Shown: positions 7,836 through 17,207 of the stretch, piece after piece | How positions within the stretch are numbered: the stretch's first letter is position 1 | Layout of the letters: every line of letters begins with the position of its first letter | Source: Ottowia sp. | Lineage (GTDB): Bacteria; Pseudomonadota; Gammaproteobacteria; Burkholderiales; Burkholderiaceae_C | NCBI GenBank assembly: GCA_023228705.1 | Contig: JALOAS010000025.1 | Coordinates: 1 to 33,489, forward strand | Direction: 5' to 3' | Length of the DNA: 33,489 nucleotides | Translations under genes and position numbers: made by a program | Notes under the pieces: model-generated | Told to the model about the DNA's origin: nothing | What the model saw: the letters and a program-made list of their open reading frames with translations, nothing else | Database searches by the model: none

Positions 7836-9206
7836 ATGATGTCTGAAGTTGCTACAGCTGATCCGGCTTTGAAGGATCGCGTCAAGCGCGACGACCGTGC
7901 GCATGTTTTCCACACCTGGTCGGCGCAGGCGGAGATCGACCCCTTGCCGGTGGCCGGTGCGCAGGGCTCGTACTTTTTTGACTACGACGGCAAGCGCTAC
8001 CTGGACTTTGCCTCCCAGCTCGTGTACTCCAACTTGGGGCACGGCCACCCGCGCCTGGTGCAGGCCATCAAGGCGCAGGCCGACAAGCTGCCGGTGATTG
8101 CACCGGCCTTTGCCAACGAAGTGCGCTCGGAGGCCGCGCGCGCCATTGCCGAGGTGGCCGGTGGCCACTTTGCCAAGGTCTTCTTCACCAACGGTGGTGC
8201 CGACGCCAACGAGCACGCCATCCGCATGGCGCGCCTGCACACCGGGCGCGTCAAGGTCATGTCCTTTTACCGCAGCTACCACGGCGCCACCAGCGGCGCC
8301 ATCGCCCTCACCGGCGACCCGCGCCGCTGGGCCAACGAGGCCACCGCCATGTCGCACGTGGCGCACTTCTGGGGCCCCTATCCCTACCGCTCGCCCTTTT
8401 ACGCCAGCAGCCCCGAGCAGGAAACCGAGCGCGCGCTGCAGCACCTGCGCAACGTCCTCATGGTCGAGGGCCCCGAGACCGTGGCGGCCATCATCATGGA
8501 AACCGTCGTTGGCACCAACGGCATCCTGGTGCCCCCGCCCGGCTACCTGGCCGGCGTGCGCCAGGTCTGCGATGAATACGGCATCGTCATGATCGCCGAC
8601 GAAGTCATGGCCGGCTTTGGCCGCTGCGGCCACTGGTTCGGCGTGCAGCACTGGGGCGTGCAGCCGGACCTCATCACCTTCGCCAAGGGCGTCACCTCCG
8701 GCTACGTGCCGCTGGGCGGCGTCGTCATCTCGGACGCCATCGCCAGCACCTTCGACCACCGCGCCTACCCCGGCGGCCTCACCTACTCCGGCCACCTGCT
8801 GGCCTGCGCCGTGGCCATCGAGTCCATCAAGACCCTGCGCGAGGAAAACGTGCTGGAGCACGTGCGCAGCCTCGGCCAGGACGTCATCGGCCCGGGCTTG
8901 CAGGCCCTGGCCGACAAGCACCCCAGCGTGGGCGAAGTGCGCGGCCTGGGCGTGTTCTGGGCCATAGAGCTGGTCAAGGACCGCAACACGCGCGAGCCGC
9001 TGGTCCCCTTCAACGCCAAGGGCGAGGCGGCCCGGCCCATGAACGAATTCAAGCAGGTGTGCATGGACAACGGCCTGTCCCCGTTCGTGCACTTCAACCG
9101 CACCCACGTCTCGCCGCCGTGCACCGCCACCGCAGACGAGATCAGGCAAGGGCTGGAGATCCTGGATGAGGCGCTCAGCGCCGCCGACAAGCACTACGTC
9201 GGCTGA
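7836..9206 (+). CDS. Class III (omega-amino acid type) aminotransferase, PLP-dependent
   Basis: The 456-aa fold type I enzyme should transfer the amino group of an omega-amino acid or amine, probably to pyruvate or a 2-oxo acid. Family landmarks are the N-terminal YFFDYDGKRYLDFASQ, FTNGGADANEHAIRMAR (phosphate-binding region), SYHGATSGA, the Asp of IADEVMAGFGR (D255) and the PLP lysine K284 in FAKGVTSGY. AAGAGGA at 7826-7832 precedes the start. It is followed after 53 bases by a CoA-acylating semialdehyde dehydrogenase. The pair fits beta-alanine or a related amino acid going to malonate semialdehyde and then acetyl-CoA. Substrate cannot be fixed from sequence; taurine or other omega-amino acids remain possible. 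Confidence 0.88.
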   Translation: MMSEVATADPALKDRVKRDDRAHVFHTWSAQAEIDPLPVAGAQGSYFFDYDGKRYLDFASQLVYSNLGHGHPRLVQAIKAQADKLPVIAPAFANEVRSEAARAIAEVAGGHFAKVFFTNGGADANEHAIRMARLHTGRVKVMSFYRSYHGATSGAIALTGDPRRWANEATAMSHVAHFWGPYPYRSPFYASSPEQETERALQHLRNVLMVEGPETVAAIIMETVVGTNGILVPPPGYLAGVRQVCDEYGIVMIADEVMAGFGRCGHWFGVQHWGVQPDLITFAKGVTSGYVPLGGVVISDAIASTFDHRAYPGGLTYSGHLLACAVAIESIKTLREENVLEHVRSLGQDVIGPGLQALADKHPSVGEVRGLGVFWAIELVKDRNTREPLVPFNAKGEAARPMNEFKQVCMDNGLSPFVHFNRTHVSPPCTATADEIRQGLEILDEALSAADKHYVG

Positions 9207-9259
9207 ACGCCCGCACGATCCCGCCCATTCATTGACCCAATCCACAGGAGAGAACCCAA

Positions 9260-10789
9260 GTGACAAGCACAGTACAAGACCGCCCGGCCATCAAGCCCTA
9301 CGTGGTCTCGCACTACATCAACGGCCAGGTGGTTGCCGGCCACGGCAGCCGCTCCGCCGACATCTACAACCCCGCCCTGGGCGAGCCCGTGGGGCGGCTC
9401 AACCTGGCCAACCGGCAGGACATCAACGACGTCGTGGCCGCCGCCAAGAAAGCCTCGGCCGCGTGGGCCGACACCGGCGTCATCCGCCGCTCCAAGGTCC
9501 TGTTTGCCATGCGCGAGCGCATGATCGCCCGCACCGATGAGATGGCGCGGGCCATCACGCGCGAGCACGGCAAGGTGCTCTCGGACGCCAAGGGCGAAAT
9601 TGGCCGCGCTATAGAAACCGTGGAATTCGCCTGCGGCATCCTGGAGCAGCTCAAGGGCGGCTACTCCGACCAGGTCGCCAGCGACATCGACGTCTTCTCC
9701 ATACGCCAGCCACTGGGCGTCATCGCCGGCATCACCCCCTTCAACTTCCCGGTCATGGTGCCCATGTGGATGGCCCCGGTGGCCATCGCCTGCGGCAACG
9801 CCTTCATCCTCAAGCCCTCCGAGCGCGACCCCTCGGCCTCACTCATGCTCGCCCAGATGTGGCAGGAGGCCGGCCTGCCCGACGGCGTCTTCAACGTGCT
9901 GCAGGGCGACAAGGAGGCGGTGGACGGGCTGCTCACGCACCCGGACGTGGATGGCATCTCATTCGTGGGCTCCACCCCCATCGCCAAGTACGTGCACGAG
10001 ACTGCGCTGGCGCACGGCAAGCGCGTACAGGCGCTGGGCGGCGCCAAGAACCACGCGCTGGTCATGCCCGACGCGGACATGGACCTGGCCGCCGAGCACA
10101 TGAGCGCGGCCGCCTTTGGCTCCGCTGGCGAGCGCTGCATGGCCATCTCCGTGGGCATCGCCGTGGGCAGCGCCGCCGACATCCTGGCCGAGAAGCTACG
10201 CGAGCAGGCCAACAAGGTCGTGGTGCAGGACGGCATGCACCCGGACTCGGACATGGGCCCGCTGGTCACGCGCGCCTCGCAGGAGCGCGTCAAGCGCATC
10301 ATCGGCGAGGCCGAGGCCGCCGGCGCCAAGCTCGTGGCCGACGGCCGCAACATCCAGGTCCAGGGGCGCGAGCAGGGCTTCTTCGTTGGCCCCACGGTCA
10401 TAGACGAGGTCAAGACCGACATGAGCGCCTACACCGAGGAGATCTTCGGGCCGGTGCTGGTCATCCTGCGCGTGCCCACGCTGGCTGCGGGCATAGAGCT
10501 GATCAACGCCAACCCCTATGGCAACGGCACGGGCATCTTCACCAGCTCGGGGGCTGCCGCGCGCGAGTTCCAGCGCCGCATCAAGGTGGGCATGGTGGGC
10601 ATCAACGTGCCGGTGCCGGTGCCGGTGGCCTGGTACAGCTTTGGCGGCTGGAAGGATTCGCTCTTTGGCGACTACCACATCTATGGCGCCGACGGCGTGC
10701 GCTTTTGCACGCGCAAGAAGGTAGTTACACAGCGGTGGCCGGAACTTCACGGAGAAATCAAGGCCTCCTTCGATTTCCCAAGTCATTAG
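9260..10789 (+). CDS. mmsA: CoA-acylating methylmalonate-semialdehyde dehydrogenase
   Basis: This ALDH-superfamily enzyme (509 aa) converts malonate or methylmalonate semialdehyde plus CoA and NAD to acetyl- or propionyl-CoA. MMSDH-type features are GVIAGITPFNFPVMVPMWM, the catalytic C293 in GSAGERCMAIS (MMSDHs have GERCMA), EEIFGPVL, and a C-terminal FTRK-like FCTRKKVVTQRWP. The GTG start at 9260 is supported by AGGAG at 9246-9250. It forms a unit with the aminotransferase upstream. GC-rich composition ends at its stop codon, so it is the last gene of the left flank. Confidence 0.93.
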   Translation: MTSTVQDRPAIKPYVVSHYINGQVVAGHGSRSADIYNPALGEPVGRLNLANRQDINDVVAAAKKASAAWADTGVIRRSKVLFAMRERMIARTDEMARAITREHGKVLSDAKGEIGRAIETVEFACGILEQLKGGYSDQVASDIDVFSIRQPLGVIAGITPFNFPVMVPMWMAPVAIACGNAFILKPSERDPSASLMLAQMWQEAGLPDGVFNVLQGDKEAVDGLLTHPDVDGISFVGSTPIAKYVHETALAHGKRVQALGGAKNHALVMPDADMDLAAEHMSAAAFGSAGERCMAISVGIAVGSAADILAEKLREQANKVVVQDGMHPDSDMGPLVTRASQERVKRIIGEAEAAGAKLVADGRNIQVQGREQGFFVGPTVIDEVKTDMSAYTEEIFGPVLVILRVPTLAAGIELINANPYGNGTGIFTSSGAAAREFQRRIKVGMVGINVPVPVPVAWYSFGGWKDSLFGDYHIYGADGVRFCTRKKVVTQRWPELHGEIKASFDFPSH

Positions 10790-11028
10790 ACTTCAAGAAT
10801 TGAGTGTTGAACTCAAATTTAACAGCGACTCTCTATTCGGCAAGTGGAATTGGTGTCTATTTTTGAATAAATCTATTGTGCGTCACTCTTACAGTTGTAC
10901 GTTTAAATCAAATTCGTCAGAAAACTATCCGAAGCCTACAATGCTTATATCTCATTGACTTTTCGGGCTTGCTTTATTTGAGAGCGGGATAAACGCTCTA
11001 TTCATGAGAATTCAGCCATCAATATAAA
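10790..11028 (+). promoter_or_regulatory. AT-rich leader at the left edge of the accessory cluster
   Basis: This 239-base gene-free stretch is where GC-rich DNA gives way abruptly to AT-rich DNA. A weak hairpin (TTGAGT 10800-10805, ACTCAA 10811-10816, then ATTT) just after mmsA may act as its terminator. The rest must hold the promoter for the molybdenum-hydroxylase operon. I could not pick a convincing -35/-10 pair, and no integrase site or tRNA was seen. Confidence 0.4.
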
Positions 11029-11904
11029 ATGAAAGCACCTAATTTTAAATATGTAGCCCCATCCACATTGGATGCCGCAGTGGAAATATTAAATGATTCC
11101 GAACACCAGGTCCAGCTTTTAGCTGGTGGTCAGAGTCTTTTGCCTGCGCTCAATATGAGGCTGCAGGCTCCGGATATTTTGTTGGACATCAAGAATTTGC
11201 AATCCTTATATGGTATTGACTTCGTTGGCGACTCAGTTGTTCGTGTTGGTTCCTTGACACGTCATCGTGATTTAGAGGATTCTCCAATAATTGCCAAATC
11301 CGTGCCGCTACTCGCTCGCGCAATCAAACACGTTGCACACCCTGCCATTAGGAATCGCGGAACAATTGGTGGAAGTGTGGCTTTAGGCGATCCTGCTGCA
11401 GAACTTCCCGCATGCGTTGTCGCACTGGATGCCAACATCGGCGTCACAGGTCCGGCCGGCGAAAGAGTTATCAAAGCATCCGATTTTTATCATGGCTTAT
11501 TCCACAATGATCTTGGAGTTGGCGAAATAATCACTCATTTCGATTTTGAAATCGATAAACCGGGATGGTATTCTGGTTTTGACGAAATAACCCGTCGGAG
11601 AGGTGATTTTGCAACCGTGGGGCTGGCGGCGCGTATTAATCTCGTCGGAGATACTATAGATAATGGAAAAGTGATCTTTTTCGGAGTAGGGGAGTTTCCT
11701 GTTTCTGCTAAGAGAACATGGGAATCAATGGTGGGGCAAACATTGACCAAAAATCTCATAACAGCGTCTCAGCATATTTTATCGGAAGATATTGATCCTC
11801 AGGGCGATATTGTGGCGTCTTCGCATATGCGGAGTCGGCTTGCAAATATCTTATTCAAGAGAGTGATGGATGACATCATTCAACAGAAGGAGGCATCTAA
11901 ATGA
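11029..11904 (+). CDS. Molybdenum hydroxylase FAD-binding medium subunit (CoxM/CutM type)
   Basis: This subunit passes electrons from the Fe-S clusters to FAD in three-subunit molybdenum hydroxylases. The 291-aa protein carries the FAD-binding motifs AGGQSLLPAL (residues 32-41) and TIGGSVALGDPAAE (112-125), and the C-terminal CO-dehydrogenase flavoprotein domain. The codons are strongly AT-biased (TTA, ATA, AGA common), unlike the genes to the left. No good Shine-Dalgarno site precedes ATG 11029. The gene overlaps the next as ATGA, and the order M-S-L is that of cox operons. Confidence 0.92.
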   Translation: MKAPNFKYVAPSTLDAAVEILNDSEHQVQLLAGGQSLLPALNMRLQAPDILLDIKNLQSLYGIDFVGDSVVRVGSLTRHRDLEDSPIIAKSVPLLARAIKHVAHPAIRNRGTIGGSVALGDPAAELPACVVALDANIGVTGPAGERVIKASDFYHGLFHNDLGVGEIITHFDFEIDKPGWYSGFDEITRRRGDFATVGLAARINLVGDTIDNGKVIFFGVGEFPVSAKRTWESMVGQTLTKNLITASQHILSEDIDPQGDIVASSHMRSRLANILFKRVMDDIIQQKEASK

Positions 11905-12383
11905 CTCTAGTGAAAATCAAGCTCGCAGTTAATGGTGAGCGAATAGAAGCGGAAATTGAACCTCGACTTAATTTAGCCGATTTCCTTCGACAGCGTCTTG
12001 AACTGACAGGTACGCACGTCGGCTGCGAACATGGAGTGTGTGGAGCGTGTACGATTAGATTAAACGGAGACATTGCGCGTTCTTGTATCACACTTGCTGT
12101 CCAGGCGGATGGGGCAAACGTTGAAACAATCGAAGGACTAGTGACGTCAGAAGAACTAAAAAATTTACAAGACGAATTTTACAAGAAAAACGCTCTACAG
12201 TGCGGTTTTTGTACGCCGGGGATGCTAATAACTGCAGCAGAGTTGCTTAAGAAAAATCCAAAGCCAACACGCAATCAGATTCGGGAATATTTATCCGGTA
12301 ATTATTGCCGATGTACCGGATATCATTCTATTGTTGATGCAATAGAAGCCGTTTCGCTGACGAGAGGGTCGAACGATGTCTAA
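11901..12383 (+). CDS. Molybdenum hydroxylase [2Fe-2S] small subunit (CoxS/CutS type)
   Basis: This 160-aa subunit holds two [2Fe-2S] clusters. The N-terminal plant-ferredoxin-like cluster is bound by C42, C47, C50 and C62 (GCEHGVCGACTIRLNG). The C-terminal helical domain binds the second through C101, C104, C136 and C138 (CGFCTPGM, YCRCTGY). All eight cysteines are present, so it should be functional. AAGGAGG at 11887-11893 is a strong ribosome site within the end of the preceding gene. It overlaps the large-subunit gene by 8 bases. Confidence 0.95.
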   Translation: MTLVKIKLAVNGERIEAEIEPRLNLADFLRQRLELTGTHVGCEHGVCGACTIRLNGDIARSCITLAVQADGANVETIEGLVTSEELKNLQDEFYKKNALQCGFCTPGMLITAAELLKKNPKPTRNQIREYLSGNYCRCTGYHSIVDAIEAVSLTRGSNDV

Positions 12384-14775
12384 TATTTCTCATATTGATT
12401 TGCCAAATAGTTATATAGGGCGCAGCGTACCGCGTCCGAATGCGCGCCGTCTTTTGGAGGGGCGAGGAAGATTTACAGATGATTTAAAACTGCCAAGAAT
12501 GCTCCATGTGGCGTACTACCGCAGTCCTTATGCACATGCCGTTATTAAAAATATAGACTTAACAAAGGCAATTGAGTTGGATGGAATAGTTGCCGTAGTT
12601 AAAGGAGAGGATCTCGTCAAATATTGCGATCCATGGATCGGGGTCCTTTCTCATTTCCCTGGTATGAAGTCGCCCCCTCAGTTCGCTCTTGCTATTGATA
12701 GGGTGTTATGGCAGGGCGAACCGATAGTCGCGGTGGTAGCCGAGAGCCGAGCGTTGGCCGAGGATGCAATTGAGCATATAGAGGTTGAATTCGAGGCTCT
12801 AGAGCCAGTCGTGAACCCTGAAACGGCCTTGGAGCCTGATACGCCAATAATTCACCGTGAGCTAGGTAGTAATTTGATGTTCACGGCTGACGTAAATTCA
12901 GGTAATATCGACGAAGCATTCAATCGCGCAGACATTGTAATTGAAGAGACATTCCATTATCCTCGTCACACGTGTGTGTCCTTGGAGCCTCGCGTGATCC
13001 TAGCGGATTATGATCGAAGCGAAGAAAGATTGACGGTTTATGCCTCAACTCAAACTCCCTATCAAATGCAGGATATATATAGTCGGCATTTGAAAATCCC
13101 TGAGGAAAATGTGCGTGTAATAGCGAACGATGTTGGTGGCGCGTTCGGAATGAAACTGCATGTATACGGCGATGATCTTGCGACGTGTGCGCTGTCTAAA
13201 ATGCTGGGGCGGCCAATTAAATTTACTGCAGACAGACTCGAATCCTTTGTCACGGATGTTCATGCGCGCGATCATAGAATTTCAGCACGTATCGGAGTGA
13301 CAGCAGAAGGCGATATTCTGGGGATGGATATTGATGATCTTACAGGAGTCGGTGCATATTCGGCATATCCGAGGACCAGTGTTGTAGAAGGAGCCCAAGT
13401 TATTCGAATTATGGGAGGACCTTACCGATTTAACAATTATCGAGCGAAGTTGAATGTCGTTTTTCAAAATAAGAATATTATGTCTCAATATCGAGCTGTT
13501 GGACATCCGATAGCGTGCGCCGTGACCGAGGCGATGATCGATCGTGCGGCAGCAAAGGTCGGCATTGATCCAGTTGAGATGAGAAAGAAAAACTATGTGA
13601 CGAGTGAAATGTATCCGCATACGTCTCCGACAGGTTATTGGTTTGAGGAATTATCTCATTATGAATGTCTCGACAGATTGCTGGAGTTGATGAACTATAC
13701 GGCATTAAGAGCAGAACAAACTGAATGCAGAAAAAATGGTGTTTGGAGAGGGATTGGGTTTGCAGCGTTTGTGGAGATAACAAATCCGGGGCCGGCATTC
13801 TATGGCGTGGGTGGTGCAAGAATATCGTCTCAAGATGGATGTGTACTCAGATTGGAGCCATCTGGACGGGTACGCTGCATGATTAGTGTCAACGAACTTG
13901 GGCAGGGCACGGAAACTGTGATTGCTCAAGTGGTCGCCAGTACTTTGGGGATCCCGCTGGATCAGGTCCGTGTCATTACGGGAGACACCGAGACAACACC
14001 ACATGGAGGAGCGGCATGGGCTTCGAGAGGCGCCGGCATCGGTGGAGAGGTAGCTATGCTTGCCGCGTCTAGCTTGCGGAAGAACATTTTGAAATTAGCT
14101 GGAACTATTCTCCAGGCAGCCCCGGATTCTCTCGATATATATGATGGAAATGTAGTTGATCATAAAGATAGGACCGAGAGACTATCCGTTTCAGAAGTGG
14201 CACGGATAGGGTATTTTCGACCTGATACTCTACCTGAAGATTTTCAGGCTAATTTGAATGTCATCGAACATTATGTTCCAAGAAAACAACCGTTTGCGTT
14301 TACGAATGGAATTCAAGGTTCTTATCTCGAGATAGATCGGGACACTGGAATTGTGAAATTGTTGAAGCATTGGGTTGTCGAGGACTGTGGAAGAGTCCTT
14401 AATCCGATGTTAGTGGCGGAGCAGATTCGTGGTGGTGTTGTCCAAGGTATTGGTCCCGCTCTTTTTGAAGAATGCGTCTATGATGAAAATGGCCAGATGA
14501 TAAGCGGCACGATGGCAGATTATCTCGTTCCGATGGCAAACGAGATGCCAGATATCGTGGTGGATCATATCGAAACCCCAACTCAATTGCAGGAATTAGG
14601 TGTGAAAGGTGTTGGTGAAGCAGGGACTGCTGGCGCATCGGCTGCTGTGTTGAACGCAGTTAACGACGCATTGACTCCTTTTGGCGCGGTTGTAACTACG
14701 ATGCCTATAACACCAGAAAGAATTGTTGAGGCTATTGAGAAAAAGGAGATGTCAACACATGAACTAATGAATTGA
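12376..14775 (+). CDS. Molybdenum hydroxylase large subunit (CoxL/xanthine dehydrogenase family), substrate unknown
   Basis: This 799-aa catalytic subunit binds the molybdopterin cytosine dinucleotide cofactor. Landmarks are the ald_Xan_dh_C domain at the N-terminus (GRSVPRPNARRLLEGRGRFT), GGAFGMK at residues 254-260, SQYRAVGHP at 370-378, and the catalytic glutamate E748 in GVGEAGTAGA. True CO dehydrogenase (form I) has an AYxCSFR active-site loop whose cysteine binds copper. The equivalent here is QYRAVGHP with no cysteine, so it should hydroxylate an organic substrate instead. The codons are AT-biased like those of its partners. The linked transporter suggests the substrate is imported; which compound is not decidable from sequence. 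Confidence 0.92.
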   Translation: MSNISHIDLPNSYIGRSVPRPNARRLLEGRGRFTDDLKLPRMLHVAYYRSPYAHAVIKNIDLTKAIELDGIVAVVKGEDLVKYCDPWIGVLSHFPGMKSPPQFALAIDRVLWQGEPIVAVVAESRALAEDAIEHIEVEFEALEPVVNPETALEPDTPIIHRELGSNLMFTADVNSGNIDEAFNRADIVIEETFHYPRHTCVSLEPRVILADYDRSEERLTVYASTQTPYQMQDIYSRHLKIPEENVRVIANDVGGAFGMKLHVYGDDLATCALSKMLGRPIKFTADRLESFVTDVHARDHRISARIGVTAEGDILGMDIDDLTGVGAYSAYPRTSVVEGAQVIRIMGGPYRFNNYRAKLNVVFQNKNIMSQYRAVGHPIACAVTEAMIDRAAAKVGIDPVEMRKKNYVTSEMYPHTSPTGYWFEELSHYECLDRLLELMNYTALRAEQTECRKNGVWRGIGFAAFVEITNPGPAFYGVGGARISSQDGCVLRLEPSGRVRCMISVNELGQGTETVIAQVVASTLGIPLDQVRVITGDTETTPHGGAAWASRGAGIGGEVAMLAASSLRKNILKLAGTILQAAPDSLDIYDGNVVDHKDRTERLSVSEVARIGYFRPDTLPEDFQANLNVIEHYVPRKQPFAFTNGIQGSYLEIDRDTGIVKLLKHWVVEDCGRVLNPMLVAEQIRGGVVQGIGPALFEECVYDENGQMISGTMADYLVPMANEMPDIVVDHIETPTQLQELGVKGVGEAGTAGASAAVLNAVNDALTPFGAVVTTMPITPERIVEAIEKKEMSTHELMN

Positions 14776-14823
14776 GATTAAAACTATTAATAAATTAAGT
14801 GTAGAGATTATAAGGCAACAAGT

Positions 14824-16056
14824 ATGAGAAATTCGAGAAGACAGATTATAAAAACGATTGGTGCAGGTGGTTTAGGCATAGTTGTTCCAGCCATTTCAAT
14901 TAAATCGGTGTTCGGACAGCAAAGTCAGAATATCAAAATTGGTTTTCCTACACCGTTGACTGGTCCTTTTTCTGCGGAAGCGAAAGATCAGGTGCAAGCT
15001 GCTCAGCTGGCAATCAAGCATTTCAATGAGAACGGAGGACTTAATGGTCGAATGGCTGAACTTCTGGTCAGGGACGATAAGCTGAAACCTGGAGAAGCAG
15101 CGACCAGAACGTTGGAATTGATAGAAAATGATAAAGTTGATTTTCTTGTAGGCGCGTTATCTGCCTCTGTTCAGCTGGCGGTAAACGAAGTCGCAAAAGC
15201 TCGTGGCGTCATCTATAACTCAATTAGTCAGTCCGATGCCATAAATGAATCTTCAGATTTCAGTAAATATACCTTTCACGAAGCGCTGAATCCTCATATG
15301 ACGGCGGGAGCTGTTGGGCGACATGTTTTTAAGAAAGGTCAGAAAATTGCCTTTTTAACTGCCGACTATGCCTATGGCCACGAGATGGTAAATGGGTTCA
15401 AAAATGTGGCGGAAGAAATGGGTTTGACGGTGTTAGCTGATATACGACATCCAGCTGGCGCCACAGATTATTCTATCTTTTTGCCACGAATTCAGAACTT
15501 GCGCCCTGATGTGTTGGCGATTTGTAATTTTGGTAGAGATCAATTAAACTCAATAAAACAAGCTACCTCGTTTGGATTAAAAAAACAGATGCAAATAGTC
15601 GTACCAGTCTTATTGTACAACCAACGGTTGGCTGGGAGCCCAGACGCATTTGAAGGTGTGATTGGAGCTGCAAATTATCATTGGACGCTGGAAGAGCAGT
15701 CGGATTCTGCTAGAAAATTCAATGATGCATACCGCAAAGAATATGGTGGAGCAGTACCCTCTGATTATGGCGCTTATGGTTATGTTGGCGTTAAAACGAT
15801 CTTGGATGCTGTTTTGAAAGTTGAAAGTACTGCCGCGGATGACGTAATCGCTGAGCTAGAGGCAATGAAATATGATTATTATAAAGGTGTTCAATATTTT
15901 AGAAAATGTGATCATCAATCAGTACAGCCAATTTTAATTATTAGCTCTAAAAAAGAATCTGAGATGCGCAATGAGTTTGATGTTTTTGATATCCTTGAGG
16001 TGCAAGAAGGGTCAGAGGATGTCCTGAGGAGTTGTAACGAACTCGGCTTGGCTTAA
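14824..16056 (+). CDS. HAAT-family ABC transporter substrate-binding protein (LivJ type), Tat signal
   Basis: This periplasmic type I binding protein of 410 aa captures the ligand for the transporter encoded downstream. The N-terminus SRRQIIK (residues 4-10) followed by a glycine-rich hydrophobic segment is a Tat signal, common for this family in betaproteobacteria. The mature part begins IKIGFPTPLTGPFS and includes the Peripla_BP_6 features DDKLKPGEAATRTLELIEND and TADYAYGHEM. It starts 48 bases after the large subunit gene, so it is probably co-transcribed with the hydroxylase. Its ligand is likely the hydroxylase substrate or a relative (inference). Confidence 0.9.
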   Translation: MRNSRRQIIKTIGAGGLGIVVPAISIKSVFGQQSQNIKIGFPTPLTGPFSAEAKDQVQAAQLAIKHFNENGGLNGRMAELLVRDDKLKPGEAATRTLELIENDKVDFLVGALSASVQLAVNEVAKARGVIYNSISQSDAINESSDFSKYTFHEALNPHMTAGAVGRHVFKKGQKIAFLTADYAYGHEMVNGFKNVAEEMGLTVLADIRHPAGATDYSIFLPRIQNLRPDVLAICNFGRDQLNSIKQATSFGLKKQMQIVVPVLLYNQRLAGSPDAFEGVIGAANYHWTLEEQSDSARKFNDAYRKEYGGAVPSDYGAYGYVGVKTILDAVLKVESTAADDVIAELEAMKYDYYKGVQYFRKCDHQSVQPILIISSKKESEMRNEFDVFDILEVQEGSEDVLRSCNELGLA

Positions 16057-16081
16057 TTTTCACTAAAAATAAGTAGACGTT

Positions 16082-16166
16082 GCAAAAAGTCAGATCATAA
16101 TATAAATTATTTCCTAAATGAGTATGATGATTATATGGTAAACATATAACTAGATCTGACTTTTGC
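16082..16166 (+). promoter_or_regulatory. Multi-stem intergenic structure between binding-protein and permease genes
   Basis: A long closing stem pairs GCAAAAAGTCAGATC (16082-16096) with GATCTGACTTTTGC (16153-16166), 14 pairs with one bulged A. Two inner hairpins lie between: ATAAT/ATTAT (16097-16101 with 16106-16110) and TTATATG/CATATAA (16131-16137 with 16143-16149). The result is a three-way-junction shape. It may stabilise or attenuate the mRNA so that the binding protein is made in excess of the permeases, or be a small mobile-element relic. Confidence 0.5.
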
Positions 16167-16271
16167 TATTGAGTTAAGGCGACGCATATCTCAAAATTGA
16201 TAAATCTATGCTGAAATTAATCAGTAGTCTTCGATCAGGTGCGCGATGGGAGTAATTTTGATGAGGAACAT

Positions 16272-17147
16272 ATGACATTAGATCTTTTGTTGCTCCAGTT
16301 GTTTACTGGGGTAGCTCTTGGGGCAATTTATATTCTGTTGGCAGTTGGCTTGTCACTGATCTTCGGCTTATTAACGGTAGTTAATTTTGCGCATGGTGCC
16401 TTCTATATGGTCGGAGCTTATGTCGGTGTGGCTGTTTTATTGAGCGGTGGAAATTTCTGGTTGGGGATATTAGCGGCTCCGCTGGTAGTTGGGGCGCTGG
16501 GTTGCGTAACGGAAAGATGGCTGATCAGGCCGTTGTATGGGCGCGGGATAGATTATCCAATTTTGTTGACTTTTGGGCTTTCTTATGTGCTCTTGGACCT
16601 TATTAGGATGTTGTTTGGCGTGGAAGGGATTCCACTGGAAGTTCCAGGATCTCTAGAAGGCGCGGCGGATCTTGGATTTGGATATTTTCCGTTATATAGA
16701 TTATTTGTAATTGCTATCTGTGCGGTATTGCTGTGGTTACTTTGGCTCCTGCTTGAACGAAGCACCTTGGGGTTGGTGATTAGAGCAGGAGCCAGAGATC
16801 CCGAAATGGTGAGAGTGTTGGGGGTTGATGTGGATCGAATCAGATTGCTGGTCTTTGGTCTTGGGACTGGAGTTGCGGCGCTAGCAGGAATTTTGGCTGC
16901 GCCTATGAGAAGTGTTACTCCTGAGATGGGAATTCCAGTTTTGGTTGAGGCTTTTGTTGTAACGGTGGTTGGCGGTATGGGGTCATTAAGTGGCGCTGTG
17001 GTGGCGGGGCTGTTGGTTGGAGTGATCGCAAGTATCGTCTCCTTGTTTTATCCAGAGATGTCAGAAATGTCAATGTTCTTTATTATGGCGCTGGTTTTGT
17101 TGATTCGTCCTCAAGGTATATTCGGACGCGCAGGCTTTTTGGAATAA
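16272..17147 (+). CDS. HAAT-family ABC transporter permease (LivH type)
   Basis: This inner-membrane permease has many hydrophobic segments and the family motifs GAIYILLAVGLSLIFGLL, VNFAHGAFYMVGAY and VVGGMGSLSGAVVAGLLVG. I choose ATG 16272 over the upstream in-frame ATG 16239 because GAGGAAC at 16263-16269 precedes it and the resulting N-terminus (MTLDLLLLQLFTG) matches the family. The product is about 291 aa. It is the first of four consecutive transporter genes after a structured 215-base gap. Confidence 0.92.
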   Translation: MTLDLLLLQLFTGVALGAIYILLAVGLSLIFGLLTVVNFAHGAFYMVGAYVGVAVLLSGGNFWLGILAAPLVVGALGCVTERWLIRPLYGRGIDYPILLTFGLSYVLLDLIRMLFGVEGIPLEVPGSLEGAADLGFGYFPLYRLFVIAICAVLLWLLWLLLERSTLGLVIRAGARDPEMVRVLGVDVDRIRLLVFGLGTGVAALAGILAAPMRSVTPEMGIPVLVEAFVVTVVGGMGSLSGAVVAGLLVGVIASIVSLFYPEMSEMSMFFIMALVLLIRPQGIFGRAGFLE

Positions 17148-17207
17148 ATTTTGTTTACAGTGGAGTAAATCTTGTTCAAAAAGAAACTGTATTGAAAAGG
17201 AACATGT

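Noticed and set aside
7638..9266. Minus-strand open frame opposite the aminotransferase
   Set aside because: It is antisense to a clear aminotransferase; its length is a by-product of GC-rich third positions.
11029..14775. Annotation as aerobic carbon monoxide dehydrogenase
   Set aside because: Gene order fits cox, but the large subunit has no AYxCSFR motif or copper-binding cysteine in the active-site loop.
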